Made by a program: the position numbers and the translations under genes. From Bacteroidota bacterium (GTDB taxonomy: Bacteria > Bacteroidota > Bacteroidia > B-17B0 > Aurantibacillaceae), in assembly GCA_013298715.1 (NCBI GenBank), contig JAAFIQ010000018.1, forward strand, positions 1-64,000: a stretch of 64,000 nt of DNA, in the 5' to 3' direction. Numbering within the stretch: position 1 is the stretch's first letter; each line of letters begins with the position of its first letter. The notes beneath the pieces are model-generated. The model saw nothing but the letters and a program-made list of their open reading frames with translations, made no database searches and was not told where the DNA came from. Positions 37,106-44,958 of this stretch are shown here, piece after piece.

Positions 37106-37379
37106 AGATTTAGATCCTTTATTACATTCACAATTACGTTTGGCCGTAATTTCAATTTTGGTTAGTGTAAAAGAGGCTGAGTTTACTTATTTAAAAGAAG
37201 AAACTAACGCTACAGCAGGTAATTTGAGCGTACAATTACAAAAACTAAAAGATGCTGAGTATATAGAAATTGAGAAAAAATTTTCTAATAATTATCCTCA
37301 AACACTTTGCAAAATTACCCCAATAGGCACTAAGGCATTTGCGAATTACGTGAAGGCAATTAAACAGTATATTAAGTGA
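37098..37379 (+). CDS. Winged-helix transcriptional regulator (HTH_34 type)
   Basis: 93 residues: LLHSQLRLAVISILVSVKEA, then FTYLKEETNATAGNLSVQLQ (recognition helix), then LKDAEYIEIEKKF and wing YPQTLCKITPIG, ending in a helix. This is the short MarR/ArsR-like HTH_34 fold that binds DNA as a dimer. It is the last gene of a three-gene operon with overlapping ends. The 33-bp palindrome at the operon promoter is the probable binding site, giving negative feedback. The signal sensed, perhaps through the membrane protein, is unknown. Confidence 0.85.
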   Translation: MFKDLDPLLHSQLRLAVISILVSVKEAEFTYLKEETNATAGNLSVQLQKLKDAEYIEIEKKFSNNYPQTLCKITPIGTKAFANYVKAIKQYIK

Positions 37380-37421
37380 TTATTAATTTATTTTCAACTA
37401 TTCCTTAGTTATTATTTTCTT

Positions 37422-37429
37422 TATCTTTG
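37422..37429 (+). promoter_or_regulatory. Bacteroidota -7 promoter element (TATCTTTG)
   Basis: TATCTTTG fits TAnnTTTG and lies 19 nt before ATG 37449, so the deoxyhypusine-synthase-like gene has its own promoter after the wHTH operon. Confidence 0.5.
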
Positions 37430-37448
37430 CCGTTCAAAAAATTTAAAT

Positions 37449-38441
37449 ATGGCAAACGAGTTATTAGCTAACAAAGGTCCGATTTCTAACTTTATAGTAA
37501 ATCATTACAAACATTTTAATGCTGCGGCTTTGGTTGATGCCGCTAAAGGATACGAGACACATTTAACCGAAGGTGGTAAAATGATGGTAACCCTTGCTGG
37601 TGCTATGAGTACTGCTGAATTAGGAAAATCGTTGGCTGAGATGATACGTCAAGGAAAGGTAGACATTATTAGTTGCACAGGTGCAAATTTAGAAGAGGAT
37701 ATTATGAATTTGGTTGCGCACAGCCATTACAAACGTGTGCCAAATTACCGTGATTTAAGTCCTCAAGATGAGTGGGATTTGTTAGAAAATCATTATAATC
37801 GTGTAACAGATACCTGTATACCAGAAGAAGAAGCCTTCCGTCGTTTACAAAAACACATACATAAAATTTGGAAAGATGCAGATACAGCTGGCGAGCGTTA
37901 CTTTCCGCATGAGTACATGTACAAAATTTTAAACAGTGGCGAATTAAAACAATACTACGAAATAGATCCAAAAAATAGCTGGATGCTAGCTGCTGCTGAA
38001 CGTAATTTACCAATTGTTGTGCCAGGTTGGGAAGATAGTACAATGGGAAATATTTTTGCAAGTTACGTTATTAAAGGTGAAATAAAAGCTAGCACCATGA
38101 AAAGTGGTATTGAATACATGGCTTGGCTAGCAGATTGGTACGTGAAGAATAGTGAAGGTAAAGGTGTTGGATTTTTTCAAATTGGTGGAGGTATTGCGGG
38201 CGATTTTCCTATTTGTGTTGTCCCAATGTTGTACCAAGATATGGAAATGGAAAATATTCCTTTTTGGAGCTATTTCTGCCAAATTAGCGATAGTACAACC
38301 TCTTATGGTTCATACTCAGGCGCAGTACCAAACGAAAAAATTACTTGGGGTAAATTAGATATTAATACACCAAAATTTATTGTTGAAAGTGATGCAACCA
38401 TTGTTGCACCATTAATTTTTGCTTGGATATTAGGTTGGTAA
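37449..38441 (+). CDS. Deoxyhypusine-synthase-like enzyme
   Basis: 330 residues in the deoxyhypusine/homospermidine synthase fold: VTLAGAMSTAELGKSLAEMI (NAD-binding region), ISCTGANLEED, VPGWEDSTMGN, and the active-site loop NEKITWGK in which Lys302 matches the lysine that forms the imine intermediate in eukaryotic deoxyhypusine synthase. Bacteria lack eIF5A, so the bacterial members probably use spermidine or other polyamines as acceptor or donor; the product is not known for this one. It is monocistronic with its own promoter and a strong terminator. Confidence 0.9.
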   Translation: MANELLANKGPISNFIVNHYKHFNAAALVDAAKGYETHLTEGGKMMVTLAGAMSTAELGKSLAEMIRQGKVDIISCTGANLEEDIMNLVAHSHYKRVPNYRDLSPQDEWDLLENHYNRVTDTCIPEEEAFRRLQKHIHKIWKDADTAGERYFPHEYMYKILNSGELKQYYEIDPKNSWMLAAAERNLPIVVPGWEDSTMGNIFASYVIKGEIKASTMKSGIEYMAWLADWYVKNSEGKGVGFFQIGGGIAGDFPICVVPMLYQDMEMENIPFWSYFCQISDSTTSYGSYSGAVPNEKITWGKLDINTPKFIVESDATIVAPLIFAWILGW

Positions 38442-38464
38442 AAGCTCATTAGTTTCTCAAAATA

Positions 38465-38497
38465 AAAAAACTTGAACAACATTGTTCAAGTTTTTTT
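38465..38497. terminator. Bidirectional intrinsic terminator
   Basis: CTTGAACAA and TTGTTCAAG form a 9-bp stem (10 bp counting the flanking A-T pair) with a 2-nt loop, A-run on the left and T-run on the right. It ends the + gene at 38441 and the - gene at 38506. Confidence 0.9.
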
Positions 38498-38505
38498 ATT
38501 TGCTT

Positions 38506-39393
38506 CTAATTATTATATGCTGCGGAAAATTCTTTGGCAAAATCTTCTAATTTTATTTTTCCATAAGTTGGTTTGTTTTTCCAATAGTCAGCTTGTAACA
38601 ACCCTTTCCTTAAAGATTTTCCCAATTCCATGTATCCATTTGCAATGGTATCACTTAGTCCGCTTTGCTTCATGCCATTTAAAGCATCAGCATCACTAAA
38701 AACAATCCAAGGTGTATTGGGTTTATTTGCTGCATTGCTTAATACTTCAGCAATTTCAGAACTTGTGCGTTCATCGCTTGCAATGTATTGCACTGAATGA
38801 CCTGTGAAACTTAATTCTAATAAATGATTTTGTGCAACATCTGCAATATCACTTGTATGCACCAATGCAATTTTTTCCTCTCCTCCAAAATTACCACCCA
38901 TTATATTCGCATGTTTAATCATATCTTTCATTCCAAATAAATTGTAATAAAAGTAAGATGGCCTAAGTATTTTAACGTTAATAGTATTTAATTTTTCTAA
39001 CTCTGTTTCTAAATAAGCCAAACCATCTATTGGTCCTGCTCCATTAAGCAAGTGCGCGCCAATGCTACTTAATTGAACAACATGTTTTACATTATTTAAT
39101 TTAATGGCGTTAACATAATTGTGTGCTACTTCTTTTTGATAAGCCATCCAATCTGTTACTGCCCAATTTGGTGGGATCATTAAATAAACGGCATCCGCAT
39201 TTTTAAAACAAGTTTCAATAAAGTGTTTGTCGATTACGCTTCCAATTAAAGCTTTAGCGCCTAAGGCTTCAATTTTAGTTTTGTTTTCGTTGTTGTTGCT
39301 TATAACGCTAACGTTGTGGCTTGCTTTAACCAATGCTTCAATAATAGGTTTGCTAATGTGTCCTATACTTCCTGTAATTACATAATTTTTCAT
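38506..39393 (-). CDS. NmrA-like NAD(P)-binding protein
   Basis: 295 residues of the atypical SDR/NmrA group. The nucleotide loop is TGSIGHISKPIIEAL (a G-x-x-G-x-x-x variant), with AVYLMIPPNW, VVQLSSIGAHLLNGAGPIDG and ILRPSYFYYNL following at the usual spacing. Such proteins act as NAD(P)H sensors or quinone/NADPH reductases. It is divergent from an HxlR regulator with a 74-bp gap. This pairing is common for redox- or electrophile-response genes and suggests control by that regulator. Confidence 0.85.
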   Translation of the reverse strand: MKNYVITGSIGHISKPIIEALVKASHNVSVISNNNENKTKIEALGAKALIGSVIDKHFIETCFKNADAVYLMIPPNWAVTDWMAYQKEVAHNYVNAIKLNNVKHVVQLSSIGAHLLNGAGPIDGLAYLETELEKLNTINVKILRPSYFYYNLFGMKDMIKHANIMGGNFGGEEKIALVHTSDIADVAQNHLLELSFTGHSVQYIASDERTSSEIAEVLSNAANKPNTPWIVFSDADALNGMKQSGLSDTIANGYMELGKSLRKGLLQADYWKNKPTYGKIKLEDFAKEFSAAYNN

Positions 39394-39432
39394 TTTATTT
39401 TTTTTAAAGATTTCGAAACAAAATTAAAATAA

Positions 39433-39457
39433 TACTTACTTTTGTACAAGTACTTAC
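39433..39457. promoter_or_regulatory. HxlR promoter with operator-like repeats
   Basis: TACTTTTG (39437-39444) is a -7 element for the gene at 39468. It is overlapped by direct repeats TACTTAC (39433-39439 and 39451-39457) around the palindrome TTGTACAA (39442-39449). HxlR-type regulators bind such sites between divergent genes. Confidence 0.5.
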
Positions 39458-39467
39458 CAAAAAGTTA

Positions 39468-39836
39468 GTGATGTATAAACAAATTAAAGAAAACTCAACC
39501 AATCAATTTAATAAGCATGGGATACTAACTAAGTGTCCCATAACATTTACTTTAAATAAAATAGGAGGGAGGTGGAAGCCACTTATTTTATACCAACTTA
39601 CAATGAAAACAATGCGTTACGGTGAATTAAAAAAAGCTTTACCCTCTATTACTGAAAAAATGTTGGCACAACATTTAAAAGAATTAGAATTTGATAAATT
39701 AATTGTTCGTAAGGCTCTCCCTGTAATCCCACCAAATGTGAGTTACAGTTTAACTAAGTCAGGGAAGGAGATGCAGAAAGTTTTAGCTGCTATGGCCACA
39801 TGGGGAATTAAGTTTAACAAGCAGGTTATTAAATAA
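39468..39836 (+). CDS. HxlR-family transcriptional regulator
   Basis: 122 residues. The conserved HxlR core is KCPITFTLNKIGGRWKPLIL, then MRYGELKKALPSITEKMLAQ (recognition helix with the S-I-T-x-K-M-L motif), then HLKELEFDKLIVRK and wing VSYSLTKSG. One Cys (in KCPI) precedes the helix as in thiol-sensing members of the family. It probably represses itself and the NmrA-like gene and responds to an electrophile or oxidant. It ends 1 bp from a convergent gene. Confidence 0.92.
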   Translation: MMYKQIKENSTNQFNKHGILTKCPITFTLNKIGGRWKPLILYQLTMKTMRYGELKKALPSITEKMLAQHLKELEFDKLIVRKALPVIPPNVSYSLTKSGKEMQKVLAAMATWGIKFNKQVIK

Positions 39837-39837
39837 A

Positions 39838-41451
39838 CTATTTTTTAATAATACTCGCTTCCACCCGTCTATTTATTGCTCTGGTTTCTTCGTTATTTGA
39901 TTTTACTAATGGTTGTGAGCCTCCAAACCATTTTAATTTTATTTGTTTTGATAAAACATCTTTTGATAAAAGATACTTCTTTACTTTTTTAACGCGTTGC
40001 TTACTAAGTTTTTTATTTGCTTTGCTGTTACCTACATAATCAGTATGTCCACTTAAAAGTATTACTGTAGTTGGATTTTCCTTTAAAAAAGTACTTAACT
40101 TTATTAAGGTAGGATAGGAACCTTCTAATAATACATCTTTTGATAGCTCAAATAAAACGTTTTTAAGTTGTATTGTCTCCCCAACACTGATTTCATTAAA
40201 ATTTAATTCCTGATTAACTGAGCCGTTTTTCGTTTTGTTTTCGTTTTTCTTTTCAGAATTATTTACATTATCGAGCTCTACGTTTTTGTATTCAATTTTA
40301 GAAAGTTTCTTTTTACCTCTAAAAACATAGGGCTCTTTTACCGCACGTAAAAAAATTGTTGTATTCGTACTATCAATTATATCAAGTTTTAAGCTATCAA
40401 ACTCCTTTTTGTAATGTTTACTATTGTAATAATTTTTGTATCTTACTTTAGAGTTCAAATAAGAAATATCAAAAAAATTATACAACCAAACTTGATGCGA
40501 AATTAATTCGTTATCGCACAATTGAGCAATTAAAAGAAAGTTATGTTCAGTATCGCAAACATTGTATTTACTAGGAAATAAAGGTTCTCCTAAGTTGTTA
40601 TAAAAGTTAACTTCGCCATTTAAAAATTTATCATTGTTTCGTAAGTCTTCACTAAAGTTGCAAAAGCGTTTTATTGTCCAACAAAACTGGGCATAATTTT
40701 TTTCGAAATTTTCGTTAACCCATTTGATGTTAGAATAAACAGCTTTAGTAAAAAGTGCTTTATTTGCTAATAAAGTATCGTTTATTGCGCTCAGCTGGAT
40801 AGTTAATTTCCTGTGTTCAGTAGTGTCATTATTTCTTAAATTAAATTGAATTTTATGTGCAAGAGTTGTGCTCCTTTCAGATAATTGTTGTAATCTATTT
40901 ATATCACTTGATATATGCTTCTTATAATATTTATTTTTGTAAGTCGAAACTAAAAGATTGCGAATTTCTTCTTTTGCAACATAAACATTGTCAAAACAAT
41001 CTGCCGCTTCCTCAATTAGCTTAATAGGTTTGCTTTTCTCAATCTTTACTTTATTATTATTTTCAGAATAATACTCAATTAAATACTTATGAGTTAAATA
41101 AATTTTCCCCAACTCTCCTTCAATTTTTTTAAGTTCTGCTAATACTTTATTATGTTCTGCTTGGGTTACGCAGTTATTGTTTTTTTCAATGGCATCAAGC
41201 ATTTCCTTTTTAATAGTATAAAGGTACACTGGTTTTTTGGGCTCTCTAAAACCTTTAAATGTGTTATCATTCTTCAAATAGTTTGCATAATCTATTTTAA
41301 AACGCAAAAAATCTTCGTAAAACAAGTTTAATTCAATTATTAAATCGTTGCAACATCCAACATATCTATTCAGTTGTATTACCGATTCGTTTTGCGCTTG
41401 GATGTTAAAAGCGAACAACAACCACAAAATAATATGTTTAATTTTTTTTAT
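39838..41451 (-). CDS. OmpA-family peptidoglycan-binding protein; ATA start proposed
   Basis: 537 residues if begun at ATA 41449-41451; the first standard start is TTG 41427. The ATA reading gives KKIKHIILWLLFAFNIQAQ after the initiator, a complete signal peptide, whereas TTG leaves only MWLLFAFNIQAQ. The N-terminal 390 residues are helical, Lys/Glu/Asn-rich and unique. The C-terminal domain (LKNVLFELSKDVLLEGSYPT, then LSGHTDYVGNSKANKKLSKQ, then INRRVEAS) is OmpA-like with the Asp and Arg that bind peptidoglycan. The start lies 7 nt after the stop codon of the oxygenase gene, so coupled translation is plausible. Confidence 0.82.
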   Translation of the reverse strand: MKKIKHIILWLLFAFNIQAQNESVIQLNRYVGCCNDLIIELNLFYEDFLRFKIDYANYLKNDNTFKGFREPKKPVYLYTIKKEMLDAIEKNNNCVTQAEHNKVLAELKKIEGELGKIYLTHKYLIEYYSENNNKVKIEKSKPIKLIEEAADCFDNVYVAKEEIRNLLVSTYKNKYYKKHISSDINRLQQLSERSTTLAHKIQFNLRNNDTTEHRKLTIQLSAINDTLLANKALFTKAVYSNIKWVNENFEKNYAQFCWTIKRFCNFSEDLRNNDKFLNGEVNFYNNLGEPLFPSKYNVCDTEHNFLLIAQLCDNELISHQVWLYNFFDISYLNSKVRYKNYYNSKHYKKEFDSLKLDIIDSTNTTIFLRAVKEPYVFRGKKKLSKIEYKNVELDNVNNSEKKNENKTKNGSVNQELNFNEISVGETIQLKNVLFELSKDVLLEGSYPTLIKLSTFLKENPTTVILLSGHTDYVGNSKANKKLSKQRVKKVKKYLLSKDVLSKQIKLKWFGGSQPLVKSNNEETRAINRRVEASIIKK

Positions 41452-41458
41452 TTGAAAT

Positions 41459-42382
41459 TTATATTAAAGCAGGACGCTGTTTTATTTCGTGATAACAAAT
41501 ACAATTTTTAGCGTAGTAATGTAACACCATACTTTTACGCGTTTTGTTTTTATTGGTATGCGGTTCTCCACCATGCATAAGGTTTGCATGCCAAATTAGC
41601 AAATCACCTTTTTTTGCAGTGAATATTTTTTTCTCAATATTGTTTTCTTTTATTTTTTGAGCAAGCATATCCTCGTAGGCAGTATAATCTTTATCGCCTA
41701 TAAAAAATTTATTTCCTACGTTGTCGTAGTCAGGGTTAAGGTAATATGGCAGTTTATGACTTTTAGGATAATAATGGAGTGGCCCATTGTCCAAGTCAAT
41801 ATCTTCTAAAGCAATCCAAACACCAAGCAAACCACCAAGCGGAAAAGTGGTCATGTGCACACTATCAGAATGTGAACGTTGTTGACTACCAGTTAAAAAA
41901 TTAATGCTTTGAAAAAGTACCGCTTCATCATTAATTAAGCAGTTTAACAGCTCACTTAGCTTTTTATCACTTGCTATTGATTTTAAAACTGGAGATAAAT
42001 GAATAGCAAACATTAATTTGTTTTTGTTTACAAATTTTATTTTGTTCGATTCCAGTAATTCATCAATCGCAGCATTTGCAGCATAAACCTCCGTCGAATT
42101 TAGGTAATTATTAATAATTGCAAAACCCTGATCATGAAATTGATTTAAACTTTCTTTCGTTTCAGAATTTGCATTTTTGTATAATTCACATTGTGTTAAC
42201 TCAAAGTTTTTTGATGTACTTTTTAATAAATTAGGGTTTACATTTTTAAAATCAACGCTAGAAACTGACGAGTAATACCTTTTATTTAAGCCAAGTTTTT
42301 TGTACAATGGCACATTATGCATTAATTTTTTTTTATGAAAAAAATTATAAAGTGCATAAGTAAACTTCAGCCTCAAAAACAT
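41459..42382 (-). CDS. Phytanoyl-CoA dioxygenase (PhyH) family protein
   Basis: 307 residues of the Fe(II)/2-oxoglutarate oxygenase fold. The facial triad is His171, Asp173 (RSHSDSVHM) and His270 (ANLMHGGEPH), with Arg282 or Lys283 placed for 2-oxoglutarate. Segments LLGVWIALEDIDLDNGPLHY and KGDLLIWHANL are typical. It hydroxylates a small molecule or lipid that cannot be predicted. Start ATG 42382 is used; an ATG at residue 21 is also possible. It is upstream of the OmpA gene on the same strand with 7 bp between. Confidence 0.88.
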   Translation of the reverse strand: MFLRLKFTYALYNFFHKKKLMHNVPLYKKLGLNKRYYSSVSSVDFKNVNPNLLKSTSKNFELTQCELYKNANSETKESLNQFHDQGFAIINNYLNSTEVYAANAAIDELLESNKIKFVNKNKLMFAIHLSPVLKSIASDKKLSELLNCLINDEAVLFQSINFLTGSQQRSHSDSVHMTTFPLGGLLGVWIALEDIDLDNGPLHYYPKSHKLPYYLNPDYDNVGNKFFIGDKDYTAYEDMLAQKIKENNIEKKIFTAKKGDLLIWHANLMHGGEPHTNKNKTRKSMVLHYYAKNCICYHEIKQRPALI

Positions 42383-42537
42383 ACGCTAAAATAGTAAAAT
42401 TAATGCATTTTAATTTGTTTTATCTTTTTAGTGTAATGCTAAATTATTCTTTATACCATTTAGTGGTTTATTTCCTGTTCATAATTCAAAAATCATAATT
42501 ATAGTTTTAGTATACATTTACACTAAAATTTATTTTT

Positions 42538-44442
42538 ATGGAAATTGTATTAAAGTATTGGTGGGTAATTATTCCCGTTTTATTGTTAGTATTTTACAAG
42601 TTAATCTTTCGTTTATTTGGTATAATTATTATACCTGAAGATAAAATTGGACTTGTAACAAAAAAGTTTGTATTATTTGGTAAATCTGAATTACCTCCTG
42701 GTCGTATAATTGCGCTTGAAGGTGAGGCAGGTTTTCAGGCACAAAGTTTAGCGCCCGGTATTTATTTTTGGAAATGGATTTGGCAATTTGAGATTACGCA
42801 ACAGCCTTTAACCGTAATACCACAAGGTAAAATTGGCTTGTTAGTTGCCAAAGATGGTAATGAGCTAGAGACTGGTAGAATTTTAGCACGTAAAGTTGAG
42901 TGTGATGGTTTTCAAGATGCAGTTGCTTTTTTAACTAAGGGTGGTTGTAAAGGTCGCCAAAGTGCCTATATTACTGCGGGTACTTACAGAATAAATACGT
43001 TTTTATTTGAAGTATTTACCGTTGATATGTTTACTGTAAACGAAAATATGGTTGGTATTGTAACCACTCTAGATGGTTATCCTATTGAAGAAGGAAACAT
43101 TGCTGGTAAAACTGTTGATGGCCATAATAATTTTCAAGATACGGATGCCTTTTTAAGAGCTGGTGGTAACAAAGGTTTACAACCACAAGTAATTTTAGCG
43201 GGTAGTTATTATTTGAATCCTTGGTTTGCGAGTGTTGAGCAAATTAAAATGACTGAAATACCAATTGGTTATGTAGGCGTTGTAATTTCTTATGTTGGTA
43301 ATGAAGGAAAGGATTTAAGTGGAAGCGAATTTAAACACGGCAACATTGTAAGTAAAGGTGAAAAAGGTGTTTGGGCAGAGCCTTTAGGTCCAGGTAAATA
43401 TCCTGTAAATAATTATATTATGCGTGTGGAATTGGTGCCAACAACTAATCTAGTTTTAAATTGGGCTAATGCTCGAAGTGAAGCACATCAATTAGATAAG
43501 CATTTAAGTACAATCACCGTTCGTTCTAAAGATGGTTTTCCTTTTAATTTAGATGTAAGCCAAATAATTCATATTCCTACAACAGAGGCACCTAAGGTGA
43601 TTGCACGATTTGGTAACATGGTAAATTTAGTTGGGCAGGTGCTAGAGCCTACTATTGGCAATTACTTTCGTAACTCGGCGCAAGACAGTGATGTGATTGC
43701 CTTTTTAAGCAGTCGTAAGGAAAGACAAGATGCTGCAAAGAAACGTATTAGTGAAGTATTAGATCAATACAATGTAAATGGTGTTGATACGTTGATTGGT
43801 GATATTGTTCCGCCAGATAGTTTAATGAAAACCTTAACAGATAGAAAAATAGCCGAAGAGCAAAACACTACTTTTGAAACCCAAAAGAAAGCTGAGGTTA
43901 CGCGCCAAGCATTAGAGAAAGAAACCGCAGTAGCTGACATGCAAAAAGAAATAGTAAAAGCAGATCAGGGTGTTTTAATTAGTGAACGTATAGCGGATGC
44001 AGCCGTTAAGAAAGCAACGGGTGAAGCACAAGGCGTAAAGATTAGTAGTAATGCCGAAGCCGATAGATTAAAAGTAATTGCAGCAGCCGAAGCAGAACGT
44101 ACAAAATTAGCTGCTAATGCCGAAGCTGAGAAAATTAAAGCGCTTGCAAACGCAGATGCAGAAAAGATTACAGTAACAGGTAAAGCAGAAGCTGATAAAA
44201 TATTAGCCATTGGTAAATCAAACGCGGAGAGTTACAAGTTAAGTGTTGAAGCTATGGGAGGTGATAACTTTACTAAATTAAAAGTAACTGAGCAAATTGG
44301 TAAAGAGCGTATAAAAATTATACCAGAAGTATTAATTACAGGTGGTGGCGAAGGCCAGAACGGACCAATAAATGGCTTATTAGGCTTACAATTATTAGAT
44401 GGTATAATGGAAAGGAATAAAAAGCAAGAAGGAGAGAAGTAA
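42538..44442 (+). CDS. Flotillin-like SPFH/Band 7 membrane protein
   Basis: 634 residues. One N-terminal transmembrane helix (WWVIIPVLLLVFYKLIFRLF) is followed by basic SPFH-associated repeats (GKIGLLVAKDG, ENMVGIVTTLDGYP, IGYVGVVISYVGNEG), an SPFH domain with PFNLDVSQIIHIP, and a long Ala/Glu/Lys coiled coil of EA(D/E)K repeats (about 440-580). It would assemble into membrane-bound oligomers that organise lipid domains. It is longer than most flotillins because of the N-terminal repeats. It is monocistronic, and a dispersed repeat begins 2 bp after its stop. Confidence 0.88.
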   Translation: MEIVLKYWWVIIPVLLLVFYKLIFRLFGIIIIPEDKIGLVTKKFVLFGKSELPPGRIIALEGEAGFQAQSLAPGIYFWKWIWQFEITQQPLTVIPQGKIGLLVAKDGNELETGRILARKVECDGFQDAVAFLTKGGCKGRQSAYITAGTYRINTFLFEVFTVDMFTVNENMVGIVTTLDGYPIEEGNIAGKTVDGHNNFQDTDAFLRAGGNKGLQPQVILAGSYYLNPWFASVEQIKMTEIPIGYVGVVISYVGNEGKDLSGSEFKHGNIVSKGEKGVWAEPLGPGKYPVNNYIMRVELVPTTNLVLNWANARSEAHQLDKHLSTITVRSKDGFPFNLDVSQIIHIPTTEAPKVIARFGNMVNLVGQVLEPTIGNYFRNSAQDSDVIAFLSSRKERQDAAKKRISEVLDQYNVNGVDTLIGDIVPPDSLMKTLTDRKIAEEQNTTFETQKKAEVTRQALEKETAVADMQKEIVKADQGVLISERIADAAVKKATGEAQGVKISSNAEADRLKVIAAAEAERTKLAANAEAEKIKALANADAEKITVTGKAEADKILAIGKSNAESYKLSVEAMGGDNFTKLKVTEQIGKERIKIIPEVLITGGGEGQNGPINGLLGLQLLDGIMERNKKQEGEK

Positions 44443-44444
44443 CT

Positions 44445-44724
44445 AGGGTTCACTCAAAATGTATAAAAATTAACTGAATCGACCTGCCTACGGCGGGCAC
44501 GGGCAGCGAAGTGAAGATGTATATAAATACTTCGAACTGACCTGCCTGCGGCAAGCAGGGCTAACGATGAGTCAGTTAATTTTTATCAAGCTAAAAACGC
44601 AAAGGAAACTAAATTTTATCTGTAAGGATTTTCCTTAAAAAGTCCAAAAAGGTTTGCACTTAAAAAGAGATTTAACCCTCCGAGCTCTTGTCAATTGGCA
44701 TATTTGCGTTTTTAAGCGAACCCT
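44445..44724 (+). repeat. Dispersed MITE-like repeat, copy 2
   Basis: The ends AGGGTTCACTCAAAA and TTTTAAGCGAACCCT are imperfect inverted repeats flanked by TA/AACT, suggesting a TA target or 4-bp duplication. A perfect 15-bp internal inverted repeat, ATAAAAATTAACTGA (44463-44477) with its complement (44572-44586), encloses a GC-rich core with CCTGCCTGCGGCAAGCAGG. No coding potential is seen. It matches 23131-23400 in reverse orientation. Confidence 0.8.
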
Positions 44725-44787
44725 AACTAGCTCGTGTTTTTTTAGACAAGAAAAGGAATTCTACTAAACATTAAAATTAAGAATTGA

Positions 44788-44916
44788 ATGAAAAAAGTAA
44801 TTTTATTTGGAGTCTCAGGCAATCTTGGAAAAGAAATTGCCAAAGAATTGGTAAATCAAGGTTACAACCTTACAGTTGTTGTAAGGGATGAAAATAATGC
44901 CAGAGCATTATCTTAA
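44788..44916 (+). pseudogene. Remnant of an NAD(P)-binding (SDR/NmrA) gene
   Basis: An ATG opens a 42-residue ORF MKKVILFGVSGNLGKEIAKE...VVVRDENNARALS. The GVSGNLGKEIA loop is a clean Rossmann dinucleotide motif, but a TAA follows at the point where the second strand ends. The remaining 80% of such a protein is not found downstream. The 5' end of the gene has survived a deletion or insertion; it is not expected to work. It may be related to the NmrA-like gene at 38506. Confidence 0.6.
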
Positions 44917-44958
44917 CTAACATCTGGTAGTGTTTAAAAAAGTGTGTAATTATTTCTC

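Noticed and set aside
44917-44958. Sequence TGGTAGTGTTTAAAAAAGTGTG as a possible IS256-type terminal repeat
   Set aside because: It reminded me of IS ends, but there is no partner repeat, no transposase and no duplication within the window.
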